This document shows positions 9,624 through 9,745 of a DNA stretch of 9,745 nucleotides, in pieces. This DNA is from an uncultured Mycoplasmataceae bacterium. GTDB taxonomy: Bacteria; Bacillota_I; Bacilli_A; Mycoplasmatales; Mycoplasmoidaceae. The stretch is taken from assembly GCA_949289925.1 (NCBI GenBank), contig CASEPW010000064.1, positions 1 through 9,745 on the forward strand, written 5' to 3'. The notes beneath the pieces were generated by a model. It was given only the letters and a program-made list of their open reading frames with translations. It did no database searches and had not been told where the DNA came from. The translations under genes and the position numbers were made by a program. The first letter of the stretch is position 1. The number at the start of each line of letters is the position of its first letter.

Positions 9624-9727
9624 TTAATTTAAATAAAAATAAATTGAACCTTTAATGGTTCTTTATTGAAATATAAAGTGCAACACTATTTAGATTATAA
9701 CAAAACAAGTAGTTTGTATAGCAAAAG
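9624..9727. other. Non-coding tail with no recognised gene
   Basis: Apart from the terminator hairpin, this stretch shows no open frame with a ribosome binding site on either strand and no tRNA-like fold that I can see. It contains ATAAAGTGCAACACTATT (9672-9689), less A/T-only than its surroundings. I cannot assign it. Confidence 0.5.
9638..9667 (+). terminator. Likely rho-independent terminator of the gene cluster
   Basis: GAACC (9646-9650) pairs with GGTTC (9657-9661) around a TTTAAT loop. AATAAA (9638-9643) can extend the stem by pairing with TTTATT (9662-9667) across a 2-base bulge. The descending strand ends in a T-rich stretch. It lies 14 bases after the stop of the Trp-rich protein and is the first hairpin with T residues behind it in the window. 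Confidence 0.55.
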
Positions 9728-9745
9728 ACCCCTGAATAAGGGGTT
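9727..9745. terminator. GC hairpin at the window edge, possible bidirectional terminator
   Basis: ACCCCT (9728-9733) pairs with AGGGGT (9739-9744) around GAATA, the most GC-rich stem in the window. Read on the - strand, the hairpin is followed by TCTTTT, which fits a terminator for a gene converging from beyond the right edge. The + strand tail is cut off by the window, so its T-run cannot be judged. Confidence 0.5.

Noticed and set aside
9599..9683. TTGCACT (9599-9605) and AGTGCAA (9677-9683) as possible ends of a small mobile element
   Set aside because: Seven bases is too short, one copy lies in the coding frame, and no transposase or target repeat is seen.

Overview
The window comes from a very AT-rich bacterium that reads TGA as tryptophan. 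At least a dozen in-frame TGA codons fall at places where Trp or another aromatic residue is expected, for example in AtpB, AtpF, AtpA and AtpG. This is genetic code 4, so the source is a mycoplasma-type Mollicute. The subunit b lipoprotein and the long subunit c also fit Mollicutes. The species cannot be named from the sequence; a relative of the hominis group is only a guess.

All genes are on the + strand. Positions 1-110 hold a leader with a perfect TATAAT box and two small hairpins. Positions 111-7486 hold a complete F1Fo ATPase operon in the order atpB-atpE-atpF-atpH-atpA-[extra membrane protein]-atpG-atpD-atpC, with gaps of 0-31 bases. In organisms of this kind, which lack a respiratory chain, the enzyme is expected to hydrolyse glycolytic ATP to energise the membrane. 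Every core subunit shows its expected functional residues.

Three parts of the operon stand out. AtpA (642 residues) carries about 140 residues beyond the normal alpha end: a charged linker and then a CxxC-17-CxxC zinc-ribbon-like end. A 149-residue protein with two membrane segments, not one of the eight standard subunits, lies between atpA and atpG, and its ATG overlaps the atpA stop codon. Subunit c has the Gln/Glu/Ser/Tyr set known from Na+-binding rings.

Positions 7535-9623 hold four small genes: a 337-residue Asn/Phe/Tyr-rich protein I do not recognise; a 158-residue protein with an N-terminal membrane anchor that overlaps it by 8 bases; an acyl carrier protein; and a 103-residue Trp-rich hydrophobic protein whose five Trp codons are all TGA. 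The last 122 bases are non-coding. They hold a likely terminator at 9638-9667 and a strong GC hairpin at the window edge.
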